Assembly: GCA_014730235.1 (NCBI GenBank)
Contig: WJIO01000004.1
Coordinates: 1-26,983 of the forward strand
From: Candidatus Poribacteria bacterium
GTDB taxonomy: Bacteria > Poribacteria > DTPJ01 > WJIO01
Length of the DNA stretch: 26,983 nucleotides
Reading direction: 5' to 3'
Shown: positions 6,101-14,797 of the stretch, piece by piece
Layout of the letters: every line of letters begins with the position of its first letter
Numbering within the stretch: the first letter of the stretch is position 1
Position numbers and translations under genes: made by a program
Notes under the pieces: generated by a model
Databases searched by the model: none
Seen by the model: the letters and a program-made list of their open reading frames with translations, nothing else
What the model was told of the DNA's origin: nothing

Positions 6101-8288
6101 CACATTGAAGCCTGCGGAATCCTTCGGTCAGGACATACTGGCCTTCGCCGCTAAAGGTGGTCGTGTGATCGTGCTGGAACAGGAAGTTCCACTGGCTGGC
6201 AGTAACCTTCCTATCCCTGTGACTACTACCACTCATTACGGTGGATATGCCCATTCCCAGGCTCTGGGAACACCGTTATTCAGGGAATTAAGCAAAGATG
6301 ACCTTATAGACTGGCAAGCCGGTCATCCCACATACAAGAACGTATACGTCAAACCCACACAAGGGGCCAGAAGTCTTGTGGAATGTGGTGAAATGCTTAG
6401 ATATACAGCATTGACAGAGATGCCATGCGGTCAGGGTGTGATCATAACGTGTCAGCTTCTTACAGGTGCGAATCTTGGTTTAGATCCCGGTGCAGATATA
6501 CTGCTTCGCAACATGATAGAGACATACAGCAAATACACACCGTCATTGGGTGTAGTTGCTGTATACTCACCGTCTGATAACCTACTGGCTGACAGTGTCA
6601 GAAAGACGGGATTTTTCGCTCAGACAGTGCAAAGTGTAGAGGAAGCACTTAATCCTGAGGAGTATAAGGCGGCAGTTATACATGCAAGCAAGGGTAATCT
6701 TTCTGTTCTTAATAATCTAAGGGGAGAAGCGGAGAAATTCCAGCAAGCAGGTGGGTGGATTATGCTTGCAGGACTTACGCCGGAAGGTCTGGAGGAATTC
6801 AACGCGCTGATGGGCACAAACCACATGATACGTCCTTTCCGTGTAGAGCGAGTAACACTGGAAAGCCCGGATTTCTTGCTGGCAGCGACCCTGGGTAATC
6901 GTGACGTAAGTATGTATGGAACTGAATGGATCGCCCGATGGGCTGGAAAGCGCTGGATATCCGGCAATGTCTACACTTATGTCATTGATGGCAAAGATGC
7001 CGCTCCTTTCTGTCAGATGCCCGATGGGCCTGAGGATATACTGGAATATACTCCAACCTATGACGACAAAGACCCATACAATTTCGTCAACGGCATGCTT
7101 GGTAGTGATTTCTGGCGTTATATCCGGCAAATATGGGTACCGGAAGAAGGTGCGGAACCGTTGATTTTTAAATTCCGTCGTCCTGAAACCATAAAGCAGA
7201 TAAATATCTGGAATAACGCCAATTACTGGACCATTAAGGATATGGACATAATTGCAGACGGCAGGAAGATTGCATCTGTAGAACTACCTGATTCTGATGA
7301 ACTTACCCAGATTGTTCTCCCTAAACCTATCAAAGTAGAGGAAGGCCTAAACCTACAGATTCGCTCATGGAGGGAAAATCGTATAGGTAGATCTGATCTG
7401 AGGTTGGTAGGTATAGATAACGTCCAGTTTCTGAGGGCGGATATGCCCGAAGATACTATATTTATAGACAACGTTGGTGGTCTGGTGTCCTTCCCTATGA
7501 GTAAAGGCGGCATATTGTTAAACCAAATTAAATTCATGGAAGATGAACCCAACGAGGAAAACAACAGCAAGAAACTGAGGATCATGAATGTTCTCCTGCA
7601 GAATATGGGCGCAGGTTCCAGCACTTCAACAGTTGCACTGCCCGGTGTTAATGTAAGATACAAGACAGTAAACATTACCGACTACTGCAACCAGTATGTT
7701 ACAGAACGTTCGGGAAAAGCTGGCTGGTTTGGTGACAAAAACAAAGACCTGAGAAACGTGAAAATGGGCGAACAGACCCTTTCCAACGTGACATATCACC
7801 TTGTAGACTACAATACAGCCCCTGTGCCCGATTGCATCATGCTGGGTGGAAATCGGGCACAGGGAGAACTTCCGGAAGCTGTAAGAGACATAAAAATAGG
7901 TAAAAAAGCCGATATGATATTCTTTCTGCATACATTCAACGCCACTCATCCCATAATGGAAGGTCAGCAACCCGAAGCTTTCCGTTATGTAATCCACTAT
8001 GATGATGGTGAATCCCTGGATGTGCCGGTTTTACTATTCAAACATGTCGCCCACTGGGAGCAGAAGACACCTAAACCTCTACAGGAGGCGTCGGTGGCAA
8101 AAACCTTTATAATTCCGGCCAGTGAGGATAAAAAGGGCGTTTTATATAGCATGCAGGTGAAAAACCCCAGGCCGGATATATCCATAAAATCCATAGATGT
8201 AACCCTGGTTAAAGATAGATATAAGAGGATGGGCTGGTGGGGTGTTCCGGCTGTTCTAGGGATTACCCTTGGGAATATACTGGAATAG
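3168..8288 (+). CDS. Very large secreted multidomain GH2-type glycoside hydrolase
   Basis: This 1706-residue enzyme has a signal peptide (about residues 1-28). A CBM-like beta-sandwich (about 30-185) is followed by a GH2 sugar-binding jelly roll (about 220-390: NGTWQVARYDD, PGTLWN, VNGELAGTHQG, NEIAVAVKG), a GH2 Ig-like domain (about 405-525) and a TIM barrel (about 530-830). GH2 retaining enzymes use two glutamates. Here the acid/base is probably E663 in YQVENE and the nucleophile E756 in WVVGES. After the barrel come two class-I glutamine-amidotransferase-like folds (about 930-1010 and 1126-1226), a discoidin-like domain (about 1298-1425) and a C-terminal beta domain (about 1440-1700). The substrate is not evident; beta-galactoside, glucuronide or mannoside are possible. 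An AAGAAGGGA SD precedes the ATG. A perfect 14-bp hairpin lies within the gene at 7820-7864, and further hairpins follow the stop. Confidence 0.88.
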   Translation: MSCHYSYPILLFIIMFIFTAFSSIPTYGIQDTVYGWQEGEEPSEANFAYEANPTGNGSLLSNGNYLYKTISGEQLSREVPEEGLLLSYRMEVPESGKYQLWVRIGWEWARAPFEWRINDGQWQMVERTQQTTNVMQLGLWMEVAWLQLDTLELSHSTINIQFRYKKPSNDNRLLMGIDCITLVKGNFVPEGKLKPGEKYDNVIDIEAENQVFQLPDADGSSNRTSVKLNGTWQVARYDDPDMDVNTYQPLQELPSPDVYPLRWMGINIPGTLWNKSETVFAHRVIYRTKVKVPASHEDRGFFLHFSGTNWLISTFVNGELAGTHQGVWIPWDLDISPYVKFDAVNEIAVAVKGCYYAIDKEYYGEEKDLDRYRNIPRSVPDHIRWVTPVYPTTKGDGNGHDYGIVNPVTLVSVGNAYVEDVFIKPSVEKKLLESKVTIRNTKDTERNVKLLCEAIYEKDNSTEKTFGPFNIKIPAKDTKTFTVSGSWEDPKLWWPVPDPHLYRLRTTIIEDDEVLDIQEELFGFREVTIEGTGVYINGVRRNFWNWVGVAGSPWTGEEWLKSFHRDKDRFTRFSMNRKTSNFLKTREERLEFYDRNGIPGRLCSMIDGMFITFALGHGRRIENNREEFVPNTVLWENFQRHMDQLTKAYRNHPSVIMYQVENELVYINGMNIYGSFLDEIEELMDQVVEAGRKNDPTRPYTVGGGGDLSGRLEINSPHYPLGSLDFYPDNAYTVDKYSNKITRWPWERKKPWVVGESVHANELEFGSYVDGDEIFRGTYEALKGKAKFLRMLYGGYRWAGVSGFFPWDNLHNYEDGQKTFSDLCVIPRKQTHRLYAGRENQMLFKVMNDTLSSEPVTFQWSYVVNDNEIAEDEAILNIEPGFGMEQTLVIPAPDTNKRLEGTLTLKASQSGAEEFTDVRSIPVMPVVNTIKTDADVIILDRSDKLSGFLNSCGLEFTNVNDTNELSFINDGLLIIGPDTLKPAESFGQDILAFAAKGGRVIVLEQEVPLAGSNLPIPVTTTTHYGGYAHSQALGTPLFRELSKDDLIDWQAGHPTYKNVYVKPTQGARSLVECGEMLRYTALTEMPCGQGVIITCQLLTGANLGLDPGADILLRNMIETYSKYTPSLGVVAVYSPSDNLLADSVRKTGFFAQTVQSVEEALNPEEYKAAVIHASKGNLSVLNNLRGEAEKFQQAGGWIMLAGLTPEGLEEFNALMGTNHMIRPFRVERVTLESPDFLLAATLGNRDVSMYGTEWIARWAGKRWISGNVYTYVIDGKDAAPFCQMPDGPEDILEYTPTYDDKDPYNFVNGMLGSDFWRYIRQIWVPEEGAEPLIFKFRRPETIKQINIWNNANYWTIKDMDIIADGRKIASVELPDSDELTQIVLPKPIKVEEGLNLQIRSWRENRIGRSDLRLVGIDNVQFLRADMPEDTIFIDNVGGLVSFPMSKGGILLNQIKFMEDEPNEENNSKKLRIMNVLLQNMGAGSSTSTVALPGVNVRYKTVNITDYCNQYVTERSGKAGWFGDKNKDLRNVKMGEQTLSNVTYHLVDYNTAPVPDCIMLGGNRAQGELPEAVRDIKIGKKADMIFFLHTFNATHPIMEGQQPEAFRYVIHYDDGESLDVPVLLFKHVAHWEQKTPKPLQEASVAKTFIIPASEDKKGVLYSMQVKNPRPDISIKSIDVTLVKDRYKRMGWWGVPAVLGITLGNILE
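7820..7864 (+). repeat. Intragenic perfect inverted repeat (14-bp arms, 17-nt loop)
   Basis: CCCTGTGCCCGATT (7820-7833) and AATCGGGCACAGGG (7851-7864) are exact reverse complements inside the GH2 reading frame. The arms encode part of APVPDCI and NRAQGE. There is no following U-tract, so it is not a classical terminator. It is one of several long perfect intragenic inverted repeats in the window. Confidence 0.8.
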
Positions 8289-8293
8289 GATAA

Positions 8294-8353
8294 CCATAAA
8301 TTTATGGAATAGAACGGGGATTGCATTGAGTCGCGTAATCCCCGTTCTATTCC
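8294..8353 (+). terminator. Tandem hairpins after the GH2 gene
   Basis: CCATAAATTTATGG (8294-8307) is a 14-bp palindrome. It is followed by a perfect 17-bp stem formed by 8306-8322 (GGAATAGAACGGGGATT) and 8337-8353, with a 14-nt loop. They begin 6 nt after the stop and probably end or process the GH2 transcript before the operon at 8392. There is no run of T after the stem, so it is not a textbook intrinsic terminator and readthrough is possible. Confidence 0.55.
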
Positions 8354-8391
8354 CCTGGATCACACAAACACAACCGGAAGGTTGATACAAC

Positions 8392-10572
8392 ATGAAATTT
8401 TATATAGTATTAGCTATCATCACACTTATTATTATTCAACCATCATACAGCCAGGTAGCTCCAACAATATACACTAATCTCCAGGAAATAAAGGCATTGG
8501 GTGAGATTTCTCAACATTTACCGGGTTATTTAATCTGGATGTCAAACCGGGATGGGGATTGGGAAGTGTATCGTATGGATATGGACGCGGGGATAATCCA
8601 GAAATTGACGGATAACGATTTGCCGGATCTTTCAGCCCGGATTTCACCCAATGGTAAGCTTATTGCATGGCATCAAGGTAATTTTCCTAAACAGGAAGTA
8701 TGGATAATGAATTCCGATGGTTCAGAAAAACGCATTCTGGTTGCTGGTGCCAGTATGGGAGAATGGCACAATGATGAAATAATTATAATCTATAAGGGAA
8801 AAAATAATACAAAGACATTTTTCTATAATATACAAAATAATACGGAAGAACAGATATGGCCTCCAAAGAGAGAATTAAAAGCCAGAGATATTCGAGGGGC
8901 TAAACCCTCTCCTGATGGAAAACTAATGATCGCATGGTCATCAAAACCAAGGGGAACATGGATATTCAGCAGGGATGGCAAATTCCAGAAGCATGTGCAT
9001 GGCGGCTGTGAAGGGCGTTTTGCCCCTGACGGTTCTTTTGTCTACTGGGTTATGACGGCTGGAACATTCGGAAGGGCAACACTGAAGGGTGAAGTTAAAG
9101 ACCCCCTCTACAAGATACACGAAACCAAATATGGTCATACATATTTTCCCCGGTTGTCAAGAGACATGAAATACCTGGTTTTCGGATCATGTCCGAACAA
9201 TGAGCATAACCACGACACATCGGACTATGAAATATTTGTAATGAAGATGAACGATCAACACCCGGCATGGGAAGCTCCTATAAGGTTGACTTTTGACCTG
9301 GCCACAGACCGCTGGCCCGATATATTCGTTTATACTGACAATACTCCTCCCTCGCCGCCGTTCTATGTGGAAACTGAACCTCACGGCCAGCAGGTTAGAA
9401 TCACATGGTCAGGATCGCATGACAGCGACACGCCTGTCCGATGGTATAAGGTATTCAGGGCCGAAGGTGAAAAAAGCCCTCAATACATAGCAAAAGTCCA
9501 GATTCCCGTTTATGTGGATCGATCTACAATGCCCAACAGCAATTATTATTATAGTATAAGCGCGGTAAATGCCTCAGGTCTTGAAAGCACCAGATCGATT
9601 TCTGCAAAAGCCATGATTACTGATTCAATCCCGCAAACTCCATCAGGTCTTTATGTAAAGCAGAACAGGGATGGCGCAAACATAATCTGGTCAGCCAATC
9701 CTGAACCGGATGTGTCATCATACAACTTATACAGGGTTCAGGATGGAATAAAAGAGATAAACAAACTGAATACTGAACCCATAAATTTACCCAAATACAA
9801 AGACATGACAACAGATATGGGAGTCAAGTATTACTACTGGGTTAAAGCCGTTGATATTACCGGCGCTGAAAGCAAAGCATCTACGCCTGTGGTTTATATT
9901 CCTCAGGAATCTACCATGCCTTCAGGTATACTTGCTCTTTATCTTTTTGACGAAGGTTCTGGCAATGTAGTCCACGACAGAAGCGAAATCCAACCCCTCC
10001 TCGACCTGGAAATCAGGGACACAAACCGGGTAAGATGGCTAAATGATGGTGTTGAATTCACCGCTTCCAGCATGATTATCAGCTACGGTGATGCACAAAA
10101 GCTACTGGATAACCTGAAATCAAAGCAGGAGATATCCATTGAGGTATTGTTCCAGCCATCAAACCTGAACCAATCAGGCCCGGCCCGGATCGTATCTATG
10201 TCGGCGGATTCCGGACAGCGTAATTTCACAGTTGGACAGATAGGTAAAGATTTAGCCCTTCGTCTGAGAACCACAAAAACCAGCGTGAACGGCAGTCCAG
10301 AACTGGACACCACCAGAAGCGTTCTCAATGGTCAGAAAATTCATATTGTAACCACATACAACGGAAGCATAAAGAAACTTTATATCAACGGTAACCTGCA
10401 TCCTGAATCCCAGCAACTTACCGGGGATTTCAGCAACTGGGAAAGCTTTCCACTGATTATTGGTAATGAGCTAAAAGATGATCGCACATGGCTGGGTAAG
10501 GTTTTCATGGTAGCTATTTACGACAGGGAACTGTCAGCAGAGGAAGTACTGGATAGATATGAAAGGAATTAG
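8392..10572 (+). CDS. Secreted TolB/PD40-type propeller protein with FN3 and LamG domains
   Basis: This 726-residue exported protein has a signal peptide (MKFYIVLAIITLIIIQPSYS). A TolB/WD40-like (PD40) beta-propeller occupies about residues 40-312, with blades such as WMSNRDGDWEVYRMD, ISPNGKLIAW, KPSPDGKLMIAW and RLSRDMKYLVFGS. Two fibronectin type III domains follow (about 316-403 and 408-500). A C-terminal LamG domain (about 510-725) includes ALYLFDEGSGN, VVTTYNG-like strands and YDRELSAEEVLDRY. Such architecture suggests surface binding of glycans or scaffolding, and no enzyme motif is visible. The propeller is a paralogue of the one at the end of the 12302-14782 protein, sharing the GGC..., YFP and SDYEI signatures. 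It is the first gene of the presumed operon, 2 nt before the next start. The start is supported by GGAAGG upstream. Confidence 0.85.
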   Translation: MKFYIVLAIITLIIIQPSYSQVAPTIYTNLQEIKALGEISQHLPGYLIWMSNRDGDWEVYRMDMDAGIIQKLTDNDLPDLSARISPNGKLIAWHQGNFPKQEVWIMNSDGSEKRILVAGASMGEWHNDEIIIIYKGKNNTKTFFYNIQNNTEEQIWPPKRELKARDIRGAKPSPDGKLMIAWSSKPRGTWIFSRDGKFQKHVHGGCEGRFAPDGSFVYWVMTAGTFGRATLKGEVKDPLYKIHETKYGHTYFPRLSRDMKYLVFGSCPNNEHNHDTSDYEIFVMKMNDQHPAWEAPIRLTFDLATDRWPDIFVYTDNTPPSPPFYVETEPHGQQVRITWSGSHDSDTPVRWYKVFRAEGEKSPQYIAKVQIPVYVDRSTMPNSNYYYSISAVNASGLESTRSISAKAMITDSIPQTPSGLYVKQNRDGANIIWSANPEPDVSSYNLYRVQDGIKEINKLNTEPINLPKYKDMTTDMGVKYYYWVKAVDITGAESKASTPVVYIPQESTMPSGILALYLFDEGSGNVVHDRSEIQPLLDLEIRDTNRVRWLNDGVEFTASSMIISYGDAQKLLDNLKSKQEISIEVLFQPSNLNQSGPARIVSMSADSGQRNFTVGQIGKDLALRLRTTKTSVNGSPELDTTRSVLNGQKIHIVTTYNGSIKKLYINGNLHPESQQLTGDFSNWESFPLIIGNELKDDRTWLGKVFMVAIYDRELSAEEVLDRYERN

Positions 10573-10574
10573 AT

Positions 10575-12230
10575 ATGGAGATCAGTCTAACAACCAGGAT
10601 TTTCATGATCTTTACAGCCATCGTATTTACTATTGCCCTCACCTTTGCATCTATTGAACTTCCCGGAAGGTTATCTGCATATCTTGACAGGGAAGTTCAA
10701 TATCCTGATATTGACTCTCATGCGGATAAATTGAGTATTTATCGAACAGAGTTGTATATACAACATTATCATATTCGCCTGATAGGTTACATAAGCCTTT
10801 TTCTTGTTATTATATTGATTGCCGCTGGATTTATTACCGGCAAAAGTGGATTGGCCTCTTTAGGTGTTTTTGTGTTTTTCCTGCCGTTGTTCGGACAATT
10901 TGCCTCTGTCATGTTTTTTCTTGCTGGATTGGGGATGTTAAACCTGATATGGATGCCCATACTGGATTTCGCTCCCTGGGTTCTAAACCTGGGGGACATA
11001 ATTTATGTTCCATACAGGATAATAGCATATATACCATCCCGGTTTGGGATTGATATACGTTTATGGTTCTCTGTTGGTTTTATGGGAATAGGGTTATTAA
11101 TATTTACAATGGGAACAACAGCATGGTTTTACAACAAGTTCAGGGAAAATGGAACAGCAGATTTTTGGATATACAGGTATTCCAGGCATCCCCAGTATCT
11201 CGGTTGGATTATATGGAGTTATGGACTTCTAATATATTTTGTAAATATGCCTTATCCCAAGAGATCATGGGGTATACCATACAGTCTACCTTTACTGATC
11301 TCAAGCATGTTTATAATCGGCGTGGCAATGCTGGAAGAATTGAGTATGAAGCGAAAATGGGGTGAAGAATACGAATTATACCGGCGAAAAACGCCTTTTA
11401 TGTTTCCATTACCCAGTTTCATTTCCCGGATTATATCCGCTCCTATGAGATTAATACTAAGAAAAGAAAATCCTATCAGAAAAAGAAAGACCGCCGCAGT
11501 TACTTTATTTTATACTGCATTAATAATGGTTATATCTGTTCTGTATATAAATATAAAATCACCATCAGGTATTATATACAACAAAGAAAATAGGATCAAG
11601 AAACTAATCAATACAATCAGGGAATCAGATAATAGAAGAACCAGAAATTCTGCAGCTACATCCATAATAAAATTTGGGAAGGCGTCTGTTTTACCTCTTA
11701 TAGAGTTATCAAAGGAAAATGACAGTCAAACCAGGTATTATGCAATTCGGTCTCTGGGAAAAATAGGTTCGGAAGACACTGTAGAGACACTGATTAAAGC
11801 TTTAAGCGATAATAATACCGATGTTTGTTGTGCGGCAATTCAGGCATTGGGAGATATACATTCAGAAAAAGCTATACAACCTCTAATTGGTTTAATGGAT
11901 AATGAAAATGATGATATTAGTCATGAAGCAGTTTATTCTCTGGCAAAAATTGGTTCAAAACAGGTAGTTGGTAGAATTGCTGACGATATGAAAAGCGACA
12001 AATGGTATATACGCTGTGATGCTGCCAAAACAATGGGTTATATTAAATCCGAGAAATCTATCCAGTATCTTGAGAAAGCATTACTTGATAAAGACAAACG
12101 GGTTCGACGTCTGGCGGCATTATCCCTTCTCAGGATAGAGTCATACAAATCGCTTAAAGATGCCTTAAAAGACGAAGACTGGGAAGTGCGATTTTACGCA
12201 AGGGAAGCTTCTAAAAGAATGAAAAATTAA
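10575..12230 (+). CDS. ICMT/PEMT-like membrane methyltransferase fused to HEAT repeats
   Basis: This is a 551-residue inner-membrane protein. The N-terminal half (about 1-335) has roughly five to seven hydrophobic segments. It also has the isoprenylcysteine carboxyl methyltransferase/phospholipid methyltransferase signature: RHPQYLGW at R204-H205-P206, then E254-E255 followed by KWGEEYELYRRKTPFMFPLP. That family methylates lipid-linked or membrane substrates using SAM. After a further TM segment (about 310-327), residues about 340-551 form about six PBS-lyase-type HEAT repeats (for example DSQTRYYAIRSLGKIGSEDT, VCCAAIQALGDIHSEKAI), a protein-interaction scaffold predicted to lie on one face of the membrane. 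The fusion is unusual to my knowledge. The substrate is unknown; a lipid carrier or lipid-linked glycan is possible given the operon. It starts 2 nt after the preceding stop. Confidence 0.8.
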   Translation: MEISLTTRIFMIFTAIVFTIALTFASIELPGRLSAYLDREVQYPDIDSHADKLSIYRTELYIQHYHIRLIGYISLFLVIILIAAGFITGKSGLASLGVFVFFLPLFGQFASVMFFLAGLGMLNLIWMPILDFAPWVLNLGDIIYVPYRIIAYIPSRFGIDIRLWFSVGFMGIGLLIFTMGTTAWFYNKFRENGTADFWIYRYSRHPQYLGWIIWSYGLLIYFVNMPYPKRSWGIPYSLPLLISSMFIIGVAMLEELSMKRKWGEEYELYRRKTPFMFPLPSFISRIISAPMRLILRKENPIRKRKTAAVTLFYTALIMVISVLYINIKSPSGIIYNKENRIKKLINTIRESDNRRTRNSAATSIIKFGKASVLPLIELSKENDSQTRYYAIRSLGKIGSEDTVETLIKALSDNNTDVCCAAIQALGDIHSEKAIQPLIGLMDNENDDISHEAVYSLAKIGSKQVVGRIADDMKSDKWYIRCDAAKTMGYIKSEKSIQYLEKALLDKDKRVRRLAALSLLRIESYKSLKDALKDEDWEVRFYAREASKRMKN

Positions 12231-12301
12231 CATCAGCGAATATGCATAAGGAAATTTAATTTCAAAGCTCTATATAGAATATTGCAGGGAAGGATTTTTT
12301 A

Positions 12302-14782
12302 ATGAAAAAGATCATTGTATTAATAATAGTTTTAAATTCATTCTTATTCTTGATTGCGTCTGCTAATGATATAACAATTCATCTGTCAATGGATGGAAAA
12401 TCACAGAAAGAAGCTTTACAGGATATTAGCACTATTCATGGTAAAACAAAATGGCTGTCATCTGGTGGTTATGACAAAAAAGGAGCTTTTGAATTCAGCG
12501 GTGATGGTGACATTTCACTGGGTGAGAGGTTTCCGTTAAAATCATCTTACACCAAGACGGTATGGGTATTCTGGAAGGGAAATGGTGGTCGCAATGCGGG
12601 TAACAACATAATATCCGGCGATCAGGCCGAAGGTGGACATGCGCTCTGGGCCCCGAAGCTTTATGGAAATAAGCTTTCAGCGGGGCATAATGGTCGCTGG
12701 AATACAGTTCAGGATAAATCACCTCTCAAGACCAACAGGTGGTATTTCGTAGCATTGGCTTATGATCGGTCTTCAGGTGAGATGACCCTGTATAAAGACG
12801 GAATACAGGTAAGTCGGGGAAATGTAAAACCTGCTGAGAAGGATGTAACTGATCCTACCATCTCTATAGGCTCATTCGGTTATAAGAATGGGTATATGTT
12901 TCAGGGTATTATGGATGATGTCAGGATATATAAACGAGCTTTAAATTCTGATGAAATTAAAAGCCTTTATAATAATGAACTTGCACAACTGGCTGAGAGT
13001 AAGCTTAAAATCATGACCCCGGAAATACAGAATATAAATGTAGACAAGAATTATACCATTAAATGGAGAGACAGCAATTCAGGTGATGCCATAATTACAT
13101 GGTATTATGCAGAAGATAACAAAGGTCGCAACCGTAAACGCATTGTAACCATGTTTCATGATGATTTCCAGAACGGTGCGACGGATAAGTGGGAACCCAG
13201 GGTAAACAGCTACTGGTTTATTACCACAGATCCGGAAAACTCTGACAATCTGGTTGTCAGATGCGAGACTAACAACGAGTATCTTGGTACTGTCCGACGT
13301 GATTTTGGTGATGTGGTAGTGTCTGCCAGGATGTTTGGTAATAGCGGTGGAATATCGGTAAGGTATAGCCCGCAAGGTGAACCACCTTCATACCGGTTGA
13401 GGGGAAACCTCAGGCTTTGGAAAAGAAATGGCAATACTGTAATTAAACAAAGCAGTTATGAACGCAAGGGGGATTGGCATACATACGAAGAAGCCGCATG
13501 GAACCTGCCTGATGGCTCAGTAGCTTTAGATGGCTGGGTGATAAACAAAGACGGAAGGATGGTGGCGCGGTTAAAAGGTGTTGACAAAGGGCAGAACGGT
13601 CAGCCTATAAATTCCAAACCCGGCGGCGTTGCTCTGCATGATGATATGTTCGACGATGTGTATGTTGATCCTGTCAGCGCTCGGTTTGTTTCTGATAAGA
13701 AAAATCAACTGGATTGGGATACTTCTATAGTTGTCAGCGGTAGATATTATATAATAGCAGAGGTACGGGAAGATGAAAAAACCTATCTGGTTTCATCCCG
13801 ACATCCTATACAGATAAGGCATTTGCAGGAGCCCAAACCCATAACTTCAGATAAGATGGTATACGGCTGGGGGCCATCTGCAGATGTAGATGAGCCGCGT
13901 ACCCCCGGTAAACCGATCAAGGCAGAATTAGAGGCTTTAAAGGAATTTGGCAAGCGTGTTAAAGGCTTTGTAGTATGGGAGTCCAACCGCACCGGGGAAT
14001 GGGAATTTTACAGGATTAATACAGATGGAACGGATTTTAAACAGATCACTCAACTGGCTAAAACCAGCAAACTTCCATACAGGGACTATCTGCGCCCTCG
14101 AGTTTCACCTGATGGCAAGACCATATTATTTGGTTACGGAAGACAACGAGCCCCGGTAGAGGTGTGGGTTGTTCCCTCTGACGGTGGTGAAGCCCGGAAG
14201 CTGACGGTAGGAAATCCCCTGGACTGGTCAACCGATGGTAAATACATTTATTTTGTCCGGGATTACCAGATCTGGAGTTATGATATATCCAGCGGAAAGG
14301 AATCATTGGTTCATAAGGCGCGAGTTCCGGTAAGAGGTACCAAGGGTAGTATGGTAGGAGACATAGCCCCAGATCTATCTTCAGCAGTTTTCAGGGGAGA
14401 TAAAAACGAATTTTTTATCTTTGATCAACAGAAAACCACCAAGACTACCGGTGGATGTGAACCCCATATCAGCCATGATAGCAAATACATGTATTGGGTG
14501 CAGGGACCAAAGGACTTTAGAGTGTGGAAAATTGGAACTAACGAAGAACAGCAGGTTCTTGGTCAACCTGCAACCAGAACATGGAATTACACATATTTCC
14601 CCACAATAACCGGCAATGGAAGATGGCTGGCCTACGGTGCATCGCCAAATCAGCATGACCATAACAACAGCGATTATGAGATATATGTCCAGGAGTTAAA
14701 AGACTGGAAACCAGTGGGCAATCCTGTGCGTTTTTCTTGGGATTTAAAGACAGACCGATGGCCTTATCTTTATGTTAAATAA
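12302..14782 (+). CDS. Secreted LamG / DUF1080-like / TolB-propeller protein
   Basis: This 826-residue protein starts with a signal peptide (about 1-21, ending ASA). A LamG domain (about 24-225: ITIHLSMDGKSQ, WYFVALAYDRSSG, GIMDDVRIYKRALNSDEI) is followed by a short Ig-like linker. A second concanavalin-like domain of DUF1080 type lies at about 284-465 (FHDDFQNGATDKWEP, ISVRYSPQGEPPSYRL). A TolB/PD40 propeller occupies about 550-826 (WESNRTGEWEFYRINTDGT, VSPDGKTILFGYG, SNDYEI-like strands). The propeller shares long stretches with that of 8392-10572, including GGCEPHISHDSKYMYWV and the closing TDRWPYLYV, so the two arose by duplication. It is probably a surface or periplasmic glycan-binding protein. 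No catalytic site is recognised. The 71-nt gap before it is the largest in the operon and shows only a small GAAAT/ATTTC hairpin. SD AAGGA. Confidence 0.84.
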   Translation: MKKIIVLIIVLNSFLFLIASANDITIHLSMDGKSQKEALQDISTIHGKTKWLSSGGYDKKGAFEFSGDGDISLGERFPLKSSYTKTVWVFWKGNGGRNAGNNIISGDQAEGGHALWAPKLYGNKLSAGHNGRWNTVQDKSPLKTNRWYFVALAYDRSSGEMTLYKDGIQVSRGNVKPAEKDVTDPTISIGSFGYKNGYMFQGIMDDVRIYKRALNSDEIKSLYNNELAQLAESKLKIMTPEIQNINVDKNYTIKWRDSNSGDAIITWYYAEDNKGRNRKRIVTMFHDDFQNGATDKWEPRVNSYWFITTDPENSDNLVVRCETNNEYLGTVRRDFGDVVVSARMFGNSGGISVRYSPQGEPPSYRLRGNLRLWKRNGNTVIKQSSYERKGDWHTYEEAAWNLPDGSVALDGWVINKDGRMVARLKGVDKGQNGQPINSKPGGVALHDDMFDDVYVDPVSARFVSDKKNQLDWDTSIVVSGRYYIIAEVREDEKTYLVSSRHPIQIRHLQEPKPITSDKMVYGWGPSADVDEPRTPGKPIKAELEALKEFGKRVKGFVVWESNRTGEWEFYRINTDGTDFKQITQLAKTSKLPYRDYLRPRVSPDGKTILFGYGRQRAPVEVWVVPSDGGEARKLTVGNPLDWSTDGKYIYFVRDYQIWSYDISSGKESLVHKARVPVRGTKGSMVGDIAPDLSSAVFRGDKNEFFIFDQQKTTKTTGGCEPHISHDSKYMYWVQGPKDFRVWKIGTNEEQQVLGQPATRTWNYTYFPTITGNGRWLAYGASPNQHDHNNSDYEIYVQELKDWKPVGNPVRFSWDLKTDRWPYLYVK

Positions 14783-14797
14783 ACGAAAGGGAAAAGT

